Of a stretch of DNA of 64,000 bases, positions 19,231 through 27,928 are shown in pieces. Each line of letters opens with the position of its first letter. Within the stretch, counting starts at the first letter, position 1. This stretch comes from Segatella hominis (lineage in GTDB: Bacteria; Bacteroidota; Bacteroidia; Bacteroidales; Bacteroidaceae): the NCBI RefSeq assembly GCF_019249725.2, contig NZ_CP137559.1:1221501-1285500 (forward strand). The letters are read 5' to 3'. A program made the position numbers and the translations under genes. A model generated the notes under the pieces. The model worked only from the letters and a program-made list of their open reading frames with translations. It searched no databases and was not told the DNA's origin.

Positions 19231-21447
19231 ATGAACGAAGTTTTTACATTTACACCCGAAGAGAAGGAGCAAACCCTGCTCATCCTCGAAAGATTGAGAA
19301 ATGCCATCGGAGAGACTTTCACGCAGGAAGATGAAACCCATTTGCGTGAGGATATCCACCATGCTTTCGAAAATCACCAAATACGACGTGACGTGTTTGG
19401 ACTGAATCCTATTTTGCATGCACTCCAGACGGCAGAAATAGCTGTCAACGAGATTGGTCTGAAACGAGATGGTGTCATTTCCATACTGATGCAGACCAGC
19501 GTCATCGACGGATACCAGACATTAGCAGACATCAAACGCAAATATGGTGACAACGTGGAGCACATCATCGGAGGTCTTCTCCGCATTCACGATCTGTACA
19601 AACGTAATCCTATTATAGAAAGCGAGAATTTCAGAAATCTGCTTATCTCGTTTTCAGAAGACATGCGTGTCATCCTCATCATGATAGCAGACCGCGTGAA
19701 TGTGATGCGACAGATAAGGGACACTAAGCAGGAAGAGGCTAAAAAGGAAGTCAGCGAGGAAGCTAGTTACCTCTATGCCCCACTCGCCCACAAATTGGGT
19801 CTCTATAAACTGAAGAGCGAACTGGAAGATCTCAGTCTGAAGTATCTGGAGCATGATGCCTATTATTTAATAAAGGAGAAATTGAATGCCACAAAAGCAT
19901 CCCGAGATGCTTATATCGCTCGTTTTATCAAACCTATTCAGGAAAAGTTGAATGAAGCTGGACTGAAATATCACATGAAGGGAAGAACAAAGAGCATCCA
20001 TTCCATCTGGCAGAAAATGAAAAAGCAGGGATGCGGATTTGAAGGTGTATATGACCTGTTTGCCATCAGAATCATCCTTGATGTGCCTCGTGAAATGGAA
20101 TACAAACAATGCTGGCAAGTGTTCGCCATCATCACGGACATGTATCAGCCTAATCCGAAGCGTATGCGCGACTGGTTATCCGTACCTAAGAGTAATGGAT
20201 ATGAAAGTTTGCACACCACCGTACTGGGTCCGGAAAAGAAATGGGTGGAAGTCCAAATCAGAACAGAACGTATGGACGATATCGCCGAGCATGGTCTGGC
20301 TGCCCACTGGCGCTATAAAGGTATCAGACAGGGAGAAGGCGGCATTGACGAATGGCTTGCCAATATCCGAAGTGCACTGGAGAATAATGACGATCTGCAA
20401 TTGATGGACCAGTTCACCACAGATCTGAAGGAAGATGAGGTGTATGTATTTACCCCGAAGGGTGATCTGCTCAACTTCCCTAAAGGAGCCACTGTGCTCG
20501 ATTTCGCCTACTATATCCACTCGCGTATTGGCAACAACTGCGTGGGAGGTAAAATCAACGGAAGGGCTGTAAGTTTCAGACAAGAGCTCCATTCCGGCGA
20601 CCAGATTGAGATTCTCACCCAGAGCAATCAAAAGCCAAGACAAGAATGGTTGAATATCGTACAGACCTCGAAGGCAAAGGCAAAAATCAGACTCGCCCTC
20701 AAGGAAACCCAGAAGAAGGACGGACTTCTTGCCAAGGAACTCATCGAACGACGATTCAAAAACCGCAAAATCGATATTGATGAAAGTACGATGGCGCGTA
20801 TCATCAAGAAGATGGGCTACAAAGAGAACTCGGATTTCTATAAAGATATAGCAGAAGAAAGACTGGATGTCAACAGCGTTATCGACAGATATGTGGCAGA
20901 ACGAGACCACGATCTCAACTTGTCCAACGCCACAAAGCCTGCTGAGAGCGCAGCCAACTTCGAATACGAAAATCCTACAGAGGAACTGGTGAAGCAAAGC
21001 GACGACGTACTTACCATAGACGAAAATCTCAAAGGTATAGACTTCGAACTTGCTCATTGCTGCCACCCTATCTATGGTGATCCGATTTTTGGTTTCGTAA
21101 CCATCAACAAGGGAATCAAGATTCACCGTACCGACTGCCCAAATGCCCGCGAATTGCGCAGACGTTTCGGTTACCGTATCGTAAGAGCCCGCTGGAGCGG
21201 TAAAGGTTCTTCCAAGTATGCCATTACTCTGCGAATTATCGGCAATGATGATATCGGTATTGTCAGCAACATTACCAACATTATTTCCAAAGAGGATAAA
21301 CTCGTGATGCGCGGAATCAACATCTCCTCCAAGGATGGACTCTTCTCTGGTAACGTAACAGTCATGATAGATGATGCTACAAAGACAGAAACACTCATCA
21401 AGAAACTGAGTGCAGTAAAGGGAGTAAAACAGGTAATAAGAATCTAA
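19231..21447 (+). CDS. relA: Long RelA/SpoT homolog, synthetase-competent with degenerate hydrolase site
   Basis: 738 residues with the full long-RSH layout: HD-like domain (about 25-190), synthetase (about 235-370), TGS (about 405-465), zinc-finger-like (LAHCCHPIYGDPIFGF, about 603-618) and C-terminal ACT. Compared with Streptococcus Rel, the hydrolase HDVVED segment reads QTSVID (88-93) and the conserved Asn148 is Val158, although His63 and Asp154 remain. Hydrolysis is therefore probably lost. Synthetase motifs are intact: YDLFAIRII, NGYESLHTTV, VEVQIRT and AEHGLAAHWRYK. It should make (p)ppGpp on stalled ribosomes. Bacteroidetes usually carry a second, bifunctional RSH elsewhere. Confidence 0.93.
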   Translation: MNEVFTFTPEEKEQTLLILERLRNAIGETFTQEDETHLREDIHHAFENHQIRRDVFGLNPILHALQTAEIAVNEIGLKRDGVISILMQTSVIDGYQTLADIKRKYGDNVEHIIGGLLRIHDLYKRNPIIESENFRNLLISFSEDMRVILIMIADRVNVMRQIRDTKQEEAKKEVSEEASYLYAPLAHKLGLYKLKSELEDLSLKYLEHDAYYLIKEKLNATKASRDAYIARFIKPIQEKLNEAGLKYHMKGRTKSIHSIWQKMKKQGCGFEGVYDLFAIRIILDVPREMEYKQCWQVFAIITDMYQPNPKRMRDWLSVPKSNGYESLHTTVLGPEKKWVEVQIRTERMDDIAEHGLAAHWRYKGIRQGEGGIDEWLANIRSALENNDDLQLMDQFTTDLKEDEVYVFTPKGDLLNFPKGATVLDFAYYIHSRIGNNCVGGKINGRAVSFRQELHSGDQIEILTQSNQKPRQEWLNIVQTSKAKAKIRLALKETQKKDGLLAKELIERRFKNRKIDIDESTMARIIKKMGYKENSDFYKDIAEERLDVNSVIDRYVAERDHDLNLSNATKPAESAANFEYENPTEELVKQSDDVLTIDENLKGIDFELAHCCHPIYGDPIFGFVTINKGIKIHRTDCPNARELRRRFGYRIVRARWSGKGSSKYAITLRIIGNDDIGIVSNITNIISKEDKLVMRGINISSKDGLFSGNVTVMIDDATKTETLIKKLSAVKGVKQVIRI

Positions 21448-21507
21448 ACGTAAGATTAAAGTTAGCTGAAGTTATAACATAACTTTTTCAGCATAAATTC
21501 AACGAGA

Positions 21508-21560
21508 TTAAGGCTAAATGCGATGCTATAAGCATCAAGCATTTAGCCTTAATTTTATTT
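21508..21560 (+). terminator. relA terminator
   Basis: TTAAGGCTAAATGC (21508-21521) pairs with GCATTTAGCCTTAA (21539-21552), extended inside by GATGC/GCATC, followed by TTTTATTT. A smaller hairpin (about 21468-21492) precedes it. Confidence 0.88.
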
Positions 21561-21642
21561 AAGCACAAGTATGCGAGTATTAAAGTTTGTTATAAGCAAA
21601 CAGATTTTCATAAAAATCCATTGCTATTTCGAATATAATAAC

Positions 21643-21719
21643 TATTTTTGTACGTGTGTTTTTCATAGTATTAGATTTAAGGTTAACAAGGAATGGGTCA
21701 CAGCGGTGACCCTTTTTTT
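21643..21719 (+). ncRNA. Candidate short transcript: promoter -7 box plus terminator
   Basis: TATTTTTG (21643-21650) with a TTG 19 bp upstream resembles a weak promoter. GGGTCAC/GTGACCC (21695-21701, 21706-21712) followed by seven Ts is a good terminator on the plus strand. The implied RNA is about 60 nt (about 21656-21717) with no ORF of note. The 270 bp between relA and the convergent small gene hold nothing else. The hairpin may instead serve the convergent gene. Confidence 0.35.
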
Positions 21720-21981
21720 ATTTTTTCTTGAATTTTCTATAAAGTTTCCAAGCCAACAAAGCCCCATCAAAGGCACTTGCACCGATGGAGAACAGGCTCT
21801 GCATTCTTTTGCTTGGGCTTGCGTTCTTGGACAAAGCATCAGGCTTTGCAAACAAAGATTTCCACAAAGCCTTGATTCTTGCATCATCAGCCTCGATATC
21901 CTTTTGCAACAATTCCTTTCGCAAACGGATTTCTGTCAATGAACTATATTTCGTCGGATTAGAATTATCTTGACTCATCAT
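21718..21981 (-). CDS. Small hypothetical protein of the YtxH/holin-like cluster
   Basis: About 87 residues from the ATG at 21981 (an adjacent ATG at 21978 is equally possible; a longer frame from 22014 would overlap the upstream gene). It begins with a charged coiled-coil-like helix (LTEIRLRKELLQKDIEADDARIKALW) and ends in a Lys-rich tail after a short hydrophobic stretch. No family recognised. It lies 8 bp after the holin-like gene and is the last gene of a three-gene operon. Confidence 0.6.
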   Translation of the reverse strand: MMSQDNSNPTKYSSLTEIRLRKELLQKDIEADDARIKALWKSLFAKPDALSKNASPSKRMQSLFSIGASAFDGALLAWKLYRKFKKK

Positions 21982-21988
21982 CTTATCA

Positions 21989-22342
21989 TTATTTTTGCAT
22001 GAGAATACCTGCAAGGAATTTCACCAAAGGACGTTCAATCCATTGATGGCGGAATATAAAGAATACCACTAATATAAATAGGTATATAGCCGCAACGATG
22101 CAGAATCCCCAGACATATCCAATAAGTTCACCCAAGCCATAAGCCAAGGCAAAAGAAAAATAAATAAGGGCTATCATGAGCAAGCCGACTAACACAACGG
22201 TAACAGTTAAGGCTGTCAGCAAGCGTACTACTTTATCCACTACATCGAGCTTCACATATTCCGTCTGAAGCCCGATATAGTGTTTGAGCACTTCAACAAG
22301 TTGCCCAATAGTTTCTACATTTTTATCGTTAGAAAACATCAT
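21989..22342 (-). CDS. Phage-holin-family-like membrane protein (PF07332 type)
   Basis: 117 residues: an amphipathic N-terminus (residues 5-35), two strong membrane helices (about 42-72 and 75-100) and a basic end. The layout matches the small 'phage holin family' proteins that are chromosomal in many bacteria and are not lysis genes. Neighbouring YtxH suggests an envelope-stress role (inference). It starts 33 bp after ytxH. Confidence 0.65.
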   Translation of the reverse strand: MMFSNDKNVETIGQLVEVLKHYIGLQTEYVKLDVVDKVVRLLTALTVTVVLVGLLMIALIYFSFALAYGLGELIGYVWGFCIVAAIYLFILVVFFIFRHQWIERPLVKFLAGILMQK

Positions 22343-22375
22343 GATAAATTATCGTCCTCAAAAAGACATGATAAA

Positions 22376-22588
22376 TTATACCTCAGGAGCAGCGTCCTTA
22401 ATGTCATCTACCAAATCATCAACATCTTTTTTGCTGAGCTTGATGTTATGCTTGCTGCAGAAATTGTCAACTGCATCAGCAATTTTGCTACGTGTATCCT
22501 CACCCTTCTCAGGAGCAAAAATCAAACCTAAAGCTGAACCAGCGATTGCACCGCCGAGGAAAGCTCCAATGTAACCTAATGCTTTCAT
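22376..22588 (-). CDS. YtxH-domain protein
   Basis: 70 residues from the ATG at 22588. The start KALGYIGAFLGGAIAGSALGLIFAPEKGEDTR is the Gly-rich membrane helix plus FAPxKGxxxR signature of YtxH (PF12732). A short acidic helical tail follows. YtxH-type proteins are general-stress or envelope proteins of unknown biochemistry. The start was chosen at the conserved helix; 36 upstream codons in the same frame overlap the promoter at 22674-22704. Confidence 0.75.
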   Translation of the reverse strand: MKALGYIGAFLGGAIAGSALGLIFAPEKGEDTRSKIADAVDNFCSKHNIKLSKKDVDDLVDDIKDAAPEV

Positions 22589-22673
22589 AATTACTAAGTT
22601 TTTATTGTTAAACATGTTATCAAGAGATCGACGAACTATCTCTATAAGCTGGCCCGACGACTTCTTTATGTTG

Positions 22674-22704
22674 CAAATGTACAAAATAATATTCAATAAA
22701 CAAT
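22674..22704 (-). promoter_or_regulatory. Promoter of the ytxH cluster
   Basis: Minus-strand TACATTTG (22674-22681), with ATTG 19 bp upstream (22701-22704). The 314 bp between ytxH and the next plus-strand gene hold only divergent AT-rich promoter sequence. Confidence 0.5.
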
Positions 22705-22902
22705 GATTTTTTCCTTAATTTTTATTTAAAGGTGTTGTATTACCCATGTTTTAACAAACTTTATGCGAGGTTTCTTGTTGTATTTGCAATATTATTTGTA
22801 TTTTCGCAGAACGAAAGCGACACGAATTGTCAACGGGTGGTGATTATATCACTACTAAACAACAAAGAAATCAAATAAGTTAAACAATAAAAACATTAAG
22901 TT

Positions 22903-23379
22903 ATGAAGAAATTATCAGTTTTGAGCTTGGGCTTGTGCATTGTTTTGGCACTTGCAAGTTGTAAGTCTAAAGAAAGCATGTATAAGAAAGCATACGAGAA
23001 GGCACAGGCTCAGGAAGTACAGCAGCCTACAACAACAGAACCAGTTGTTACTCCATTGGAGACAACTACTCCTAGCGAATCAACAAATACAGAAGTAGAT
23101 AATGCATCTGTACGTCAGGAGAATGTATCACTTGTTTCTGGTTCTGGTCTCCAGAATTTCAGCGTAGTAGTAGGTTCTTTCTCTTTGAAGGCTAACGCTG
23201 AGGGTCTCTACAACACATTGAAGAGTTCAGGCTATGACGCACAAATCGTATTCAACAATGAGCGCAACATGTATCGTGTGGTTGCTTCCACATTCGTAGA
23301 TAAGGCTGGTGCTGTAAAGAGCCGTAACGAACTCCGTGCCAGCAAGTACCCAGACGCTTGGTTGCTCTTTAAGAAATAA
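22903..23379 (+). CDS. SPOR-domain lipoprotein
   Basis: 158 residues. The signal peptide ends LALASC (Cys20). A Thr/Glu-rich linker (about 35-75) is followed by a C-terminal SPOR domain (about 83-157: FSVVVGSFSLKANAEGLYNTLKSSG...YRVVASTF). SPOR domains bind denuded peptidoglycan at division sites, so it is probably an outer-membrane protein that marks the septum. Its TAA overlaps the ruvX ATG by one base, so the two are translationally coupled. Confidence 0.88.
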   Translation: MKKLSVLSLGLCIVLALASCKSKESMYKKAYEKAQAQEVQQPTTTEPVVTPLETTTPSESTNTEVDNASVRQENVSLVSGSGLQNFSVVVGSFSLKANAEGLYNTLKSSGYDAQIVFNNERNMYRVVASTFVDKAGAVKSRNELRASKYPDAWLLFKK

Positions 23380-23792
23380 TGCGCATCTTATCCATAGATT
23401 ACGGTAAGAAACGTACCGGACTGGCAGTGACCGACCCATTGCAGATTATTGCAGGTGGGTTGGCCACTGTTGCTACATCTGAACTATTTGCCTTCATCGA
23501 AGGCTATATACAAAAGGAGCAGGTGGAGCGCATTGTCATCGGCAAACCGATGCAGCCCAATGGGCAACCCAGCGAAAACCTGGCGCGTGTGGAGAACTTC
23601 TTCAACAGATGGCGCAAGGCTCACCCGGAGATTCCCATTGAGTACTATGATGAAAGATTCACTTCTGTACTCGCCCATCGAGCAATGATAGCCGGCGGAG
23701 TAAAGAAGAAAGTGAGAAAAGAAAACAAAGGACTGGTGGACGAGATTAGCGCCACCATTATTTTACAAGATTTTTTGCAATCCAGAAAATGA
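23379..23792 (+). CDS. ruvX: RuvX/YqgF, putative Holliday-junction resolvase-like nuclease
   Basis: 137 residues, RNase H-like fold. The N-terminal [16 protein letters not shown] carries the first catalytic Asp; later [11 protein letters not shown] and the C-terminal [14 protein letters not shown] complete the YqgF signature. Members act in 16S rRNA 5'-end maturation and possibly recombination. It overlaps the SPOR gene by 1 bp and def by 4 bp (ATGA), a tight operon. Confidence 0.92.
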   Translation: MRILSIDYGKKRTGLAVTDPLQIIAGGLATVATSELFAFIEGYIQKEQVERIVIGKPMQPNGQPSENLARVENFFNRWRKAHPEIPIEYYDERFTSVLAHRAMIAGGVKKKVRKENKGLVDEISATIILQDFLQSRK

Positions 23793-24349
23793 TTTTACCT
23801 ATTTATATATATGGTCAGCCTGTATTGAGAAAAGTGGCTGAAGATATTACTCCGGATTATCCGGAACTGAAACAGCTGATTTCCAACATGTATGAAACCC
23901 TTGACGCAAGTAATGGAGTGGGTCTTGCAGCTCCCCAAATTGGTCTCGACATCCGTGTTGTTGTTATCGATTTAGATGTACTCAGCGAGGATTTTCCTGA
24001 GTACAAAGGTTTCAGAAAAGCATTTATCAATGCTCACATCATCGAGCGCGACGAGGAAAGCAAGACAGAGTCTTTGGAAGAAGGCTGCCTGTCTATCCCT
24101 GGCATCTCAGAAAAAGTTACCCGCCCTACCCGTATCCATGTGAAATATCTTGATGAAGAGTATCAGGAGCACGACGAATGGGTGGAAGGTTATCTGGCAA
24201 GAGTTATGCAGCATGAATTTGACCACCTGGAGGGCACCATGTTTGTAGATCGCATTTCACCTCTACGCAAAAACATGATTGCCGGTAAACTTAAAAACAT
24301 CATCAAGGGCAAATTCCGCTGTGCTTATCGCACTAAAATTCGTCGCTAA
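23789..24349 (+). CDS. def: Peptide deformylase
   Basis: 186 residues. It removes the formyl group from nascent proteins at the ribosome exit. All three metal and catalytic motifs are present: GVGLAAPQ (43-50), EGCLS (98-102, Cys ligand) and HEFDH (142-146, two His ligands and the catalytic Glu). The start overlaps the ruvX stop by 4 bp. Confidence 0.96.
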   Translation: MILPIYIYGQPVLRKVAEDITPDYPELKQLISNMYETLDASNGVGLAAPQIGLDIRVVVIDLDVLSEDFPEYKGFRKAFINAHIIERDEESKTESLEEGCLSIPGISEKVTRPTRIHVKYLDEEYQEHDEWVEGYLARVMQHEFDHLEGTMFVDRISPLRKNMIAGKLKNIIKGKFRCAYRTKIRR

Positions 24350-24399
24350 TCAGCGAAAAAGCATTTTCAATAGGTTTTAGTTCTATTTATACATTCAGT

Positions 24400-26394
24400 A
24401 TGAACAAAAAGAGATTCTTGGCTATAGCTTTCCTTGCATTGTCTATAGCACCGGTTGCTGCGCAATATCGAGTAGATCGCCTCATTACTGCAGGCAGAAG
24501 TGCTCTGTATTACGAAGACTATGTTTTGTCTATCAAATACTTTAATTTGGCAATCGGCGCCAAGCCATATCTCTATGAACCATGGTATTATCGCAGCGTG
24601 GCTAAATTCAGCCTCGATGACTATACGGGTGCTGAGAGCGATGCTACAGAAGCATTGCATCTCAACCCTTATATCAATGATATCTATGACCTACGTGCTA
24701 TTTGCCGTATCAGACAAAGCAAATATGATGAGGCTATCCAGGATTACAATTCTGCCATCAAGATAGAACCGAGGAATCGCAACTATTGGTTCAACCGTGC
24801 GCTCTGTCTGATGCAGGACAAGAAATACGATCCTGCTCTGGTACAACTTGATTCTATCATCAAGCAGTGGCATGACTTTTCCAATGCATATTCCCTCAAG
24901 GCAGAAGTGTATCTCCAGAAAAAAGATACCATAAGTGCCGAAAAATGGCTGGATAAAAGTCTGGAACTCAATCCATACGATGGAGATACATGGACCACAC
25001 GTGCCTACATGGCTCTCGCAAGAAAAGAATGGAACATTGCCGATGAGGCTCTCACCAAGTCTTTGCATTTCAAGCCAAACAATGTAAACAACTATATCAA
25101 TAGAGCCTTGGCTCGTATCAACCTCAACAATCTGAGGGGAGCTATGAGCGATTACGACAATGCACTGGATTTGGATCCGAATAATTTTCTCGCACACTAC
25201 AACCGTGGTCTGATGCGTGTACAACTGGGAGACGATAACAGAGCTATCTCCGACTTTGACTTCGTCATCAAGATGGAGCCACAAAATTTCATGGCGATTT
25301 TCAACCGTGCGCTCCTGCATGAGAAAACAGGAAATCTCCGTGCAGCCATCCGTGACTTTACAACGGTAATCAATCAATTTCCTAATTTCTGGACAGGGCT
25401 CTCCTATCGTGCCAACTGTTACAGACGACTTGGCATGACAAACAAGGCGGAGCTTGACGAATTCCGCATACTTAAAGCACAAATGAACAAACATCTGGGA
25501 ATACAACCGAGATGGAGTTCCAAGACCAAGAAAGAAATACGTAAACGCTCAGAAATTGATCCGAATAAGTTTGCAAGCCTTGTAGTAGAAGACGAACCAA
25601 AATACGAGCACGAATACAAGAGTGAGTATCGCGGACGCATTCAAAACAGATTGGTGGAGACTGCTTATCTCCCTATGTACAGAATCAGTTATTTCCCAAG
25701 TACACAAAATATTACGGGTGTACAGGCATTCGACAGGGACGTAGAGCAACTCAATATCCAGAACAAACAAAATAAGGACACAAAGCTCTACATCGTATGC
25801 AACAAGGAACAGCTGGACGAGAACGGCTCTATGAAAATATTCTCGCTAATTGATAAGCTATCGGCAGAATTAAGCGTAGCAAAAGATGACGAAAGAAAGA
25901 AGGAACTTCTGATACACAGGGCTGTTGCCAATGCTGTATTGCGTGACTTTGAGGCAGCCATCAGTGATTTCACAGAATACATCAAGTTGGACGACACCAA
26001 CGCATTAGCATATTGGCAAAGAGCCGTTTGTCAGACAGAAATGGACGAATTCAACGTTTCTGAGGGACAGCCTATTATCAACATCCATTCTGCAGAAGCA
26101 GATTTCAGTGATGCGATCCGTCTGAGCAAGAACAATAATGCATACATTTATTATAATAGAGGTAATCTGCACGCTAACCGCAAGGAATTATCCAAGGCCA
26201 TTGACGACTATACCATGGCCATCAAGATAGACAACAAACTGGCAGAAGCATATTATAATAGAGGTATAGCACGTTCAAAAACTGGCAATAAGACTACTGC
26301 CATCCAAGATTTGTCTAAAGCAGGAGAATTAGGTCTTTATGATGCTTATTCTGTCATCAAAAGGCTAAACAAACAGAAAGAAGAAAAGAAATAG
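24400..26394 (+). CDS. Secreted or periplasmic TPR-repeat protein
   Basis: 664 residues with a signal peptide (1-21, ending VAAQ). About ten tetratricopeptide repeats fall in two blocks (about 25-345 and 495-655), with repeated motifs such as NRALARINLNNLRGAMSDYDNALDLDPNN. A central region (about 350-490) is not TPR and contains RISYFPSTQNITGVQAFDRDVEQL. It is probably an envelope scaffold; its partner is unknown. It starts 50 bp after def and may be read through from that operon. A shared convergent hairpin follows. Confidence 0.85.
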   Translation: MNKKRFLAIAFLALSIAPVAAQYRVDRLITAGRSALYYEDYVLSIKYFNLAIGAKPYLYEPWYYRSVAKFSLDDYTGAESDATEALHLNPYINDIYDLRAICRIRQSKYDEAIQDYNSAIKIEPRNRNYWFNRALCLMQDKKYDPALVQLDSIIKQWHDFSNAYSLKAEVYLQKKDTISAEKWLDKSLELNPYDGDTWTTRAYMALARKEWNIADEALTKSLHFKPNNVNNYINRALARINLNNLRGAMSDYDNALDLDPNNFLAHYNRGLMRVQLGDDNRAISDFDFVIKMEPQNFMAIFNRALLHEKTGNLRAAIRDFTTVINQFPNFWTGLSYRANCYRRLGMTNKAELDEFRILKAQMNKHLGIQPRWSSKTKKEIRKRSEIDPNKFASLVVEDEPKYEHEYKSEYRGRIQNRLVETAYLPMYRISYFPSTQNITGVQAFDRDVEQLNIQNKQNKDTKLYIVCNKEQLDENGSMKIFSLIDKLSAELSVAKDDERKKELLIHRAVANAVLRDFEAAISDFTEYIKLDDTNALAYWQRAVCQTEMDEFNVSEGQPIINIHSAEADFSDAIRLSKNNNAYIYYNRGNLHANRKELSKAIDDYTMAIKIDNKLAEAYYNRGIARSKTGNKTTAIQDLSKAGELGLYDAYSVIKRLNKQKEEKK

Positions 26395-26438
26395 ATTTTG
26401 TTTGCAGATAATGCAACAACAGATAATTCTATAACAAA

Positions 26439-26476
26439 GGGGTGTATCAAGCAAAATTATCAGCTTAATACACCCC
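26439..26476. terminator. Bidirectional terminator between convergent genes
   Basis: GGGGTGTATCAAGC (26439-26452) pairs with GCTTAATACACCCC (26463-26476), with one mismatch. It serves the TPR gene from the left and the metallo-hydrolase from the right. Confidence 0.75.
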
Positions 26477-26490
26477 CTTCTGTATACAAA

Positions 26491-27294
26491 TTATAATAAC
26501 TTATAGATTTCACTCGGAGTTTTACGTTTCAGCACTTCCAAACCAAAATCCTTTCCTGCCACAATGCCATAGCTTCTCAAAACATGTTCAACAGTCTTCC
26601 GTGCCAATTCCGGATGATTATTTTCTTCACTAAGATGACAGAGCCAAACATGTCGGAGATTAGAAGTTGCATATTCGGCAAGCGCCTTTCCACAAGCATC
26701 ATTACTCAGATGTCCGTTAGGACCCAGAATACGATCTTTCAGATATTGAGGATAATTACCCTGCAACAACATTTCAACACTATGGTTTGCTTCTATTACC
26801 AGATAATTAGCACGACCTATGAATTTGTGCATTTCTTCTGTAATATGTCCGACATCAGTAAGCAGACAGAAGCACACACCACCCTGTTCCACAAAATAGC
26901 CCACATTGTCGGTACTATCATGAGGAACTCCAAATGGTGTAACCTTAAACTCTCCCAGAGTAAAAGGAACCCCTTTTTCTATGACATGGACATTTTGCGG
27001 AACAATCTTCTTGCGAACACAATAATTCCTCTCTATCCCCATGTGAACTTTACGGGTTGTATATACCGGTAGATGAAAATCATTACTCAAACTTCCCACA
27101 GACTTAACATGGTCTGCATGATCATGAGTAACCAGGATATGATGAATATCCTCAAACTGCATGCCATAATTATGAAAATGCTTTTTCAAGCTTCTCAATC
27201 CGACACCAACATCTATCAATATAGAATCCGTCTCAGTGTAAAGATAGTAGCAATTACCACTACTTCCACTGCCGAAGGAAATAAATCTCAGCAT
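26491..27294 (-). CDS. MBL-fold exonuclease, WalJ/YycJ type
   Basis: 267 residues of the metallo-beta-lactamase fold: SFGSGSSGNCYY at the start, the metal motif THDHADHV near 55-62, LLTDVGHI at about 140-147 and NHSVEMLL. This matches the YycJ/WalJ branch, whose members are 5'-3' DNA exonucleases. No walK/walR genes are adjacent. A zinc-dependent hydrolase of another kind is the alternative. Confidence 0.85.
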   Translation of the reverse strand: MLRFISFGSGSSGNCYYLYTETDSILIDVGVGLRSLKKHFHNYGMQFEDIHHILVTHDHADHVKSVGSLSNDFHLPVYTTRKVHMGIERNYCVRKKIVPQNVHVIEKGVPFTLGEFKVTPFGVPHDSTDNVGYFVEQGGVCFCLLTDVGHITEEMHKFIGRANYLVIEANHSVEMLLQGNYPQYLKDRILGPNGHLSNDACGKALAEYATSNLRHVWLCHLSEENNHPELARKTVEHVLRSYGIVAGKDFGLEVLKRKTPSEIYKLL

Positions 27295-27353
27295 TTAAAA
27301 TTATATTTTCATGCAAAATTAGCAAAAAAAACTCATATTACAAAGTTTTTTAG

Positions 27354-27361
27354 TACCTTTG
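27354..27361 (+). promoter_or_regulatory. -7 box of the small lipoprotein gene
   Basis: TACCTTTG, 42 nt upstream of the start at 27404. No clear -33 element. Confidence 0.45.
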
Positions 27362-27403
27362 TAGCAATTTTTAGCAAATTAATAGGATTTAAACATCAGC
27401 TTT

Positions 27404-27895
27404 ATGGTAAGAAATGTAATCACATATACAAAAAAAAGCTTTTATCCCATACTTTCTTCAATTGTATGCGGAAGTTTATTCGGATTTTTGTCCCTCATAA
27501 GTTGCCAGCCACATGAAGGAAGTGAAGAACAACTGAAAGCAGACGCTGATTCCTTCGCTACCTATTATTATAATTGGCATTTTGAAAAGGCAGCCAGGTT
27601 TTGCACCCCCGAATCTAAGGTTTGGCTACGCTATGCCGCAAGCAACGTACACCCAGCAGACATAGAACTTCTGAAAGCAAAAAATGAAGATGCACACATC
27701 GAAATTGGAGACATAGACTTCAAAGAAGATGAAGTATCTGCTACCGTCAATCTGGAAATAACCAATTTCCTACAAATGGATACAATTGGTAAAGAGGCCC
27801 ATCTCATCAACAAGTCGAAACTCACATTGCCGATGACTATCCATAATGGCAAATGGAAAGTAGAACTCAAGCAGTTACCTACCTTGCAAAAATAG
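27404..27895 (+). CDS. Lipoprotein with NTF2/DUF4878-like fold
   Basis: 163 residues. A long basic N-terminus precedes a lipobox (LSLISC, Cys34). The mature part (DADSFATYYYNWHFEKAARFCTPESKVWLRYAA...KLTLPMTIHNGKWKVELKQ) has the helix-then-sheet pattern of small NTF2-like or DUF4878-like domains. Ligand and role are unknown. It is convergent with the TamL gene and shares a hairpin with it. Confidence 0.62.
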   Translation: MVRNVITYTKKSFYPILSSIVCGSLFGFLSLISCQPHEGSEEQLKADADSFATYYYNWHFEKAARFCTPESKVWLRYAASNVHPADIELLKAKNEDAHIEIGDIDFKEDEVSATVNLEITNFLQMDTIGKEAHLINKSKLTLPMTIHNGKWKVELKQLPTLQK

Positions 27896-27928
27896 GTTTG
27901 CCCTTCCCTCTTTAGAAAGGCAAACCTA
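27894..27928. terminator. Convergent hairpin between lipoprotein gene and tamL
   Basis: AGGTTTGCC at the left pairs with GGCAAACCT at the right around CTTCCCTCTTTAGAAA. The right arm includes the last codons of the minus-strand gene. Confidence 0.6.

Noticed and set aside
21989..22342. Prophage lysis module suggested by the holin-like gene
   Set aside because: No endolysin, portal, capsid or integrase genes flank it; the YtxH neighbour points to a chromosomal envelope cluster.
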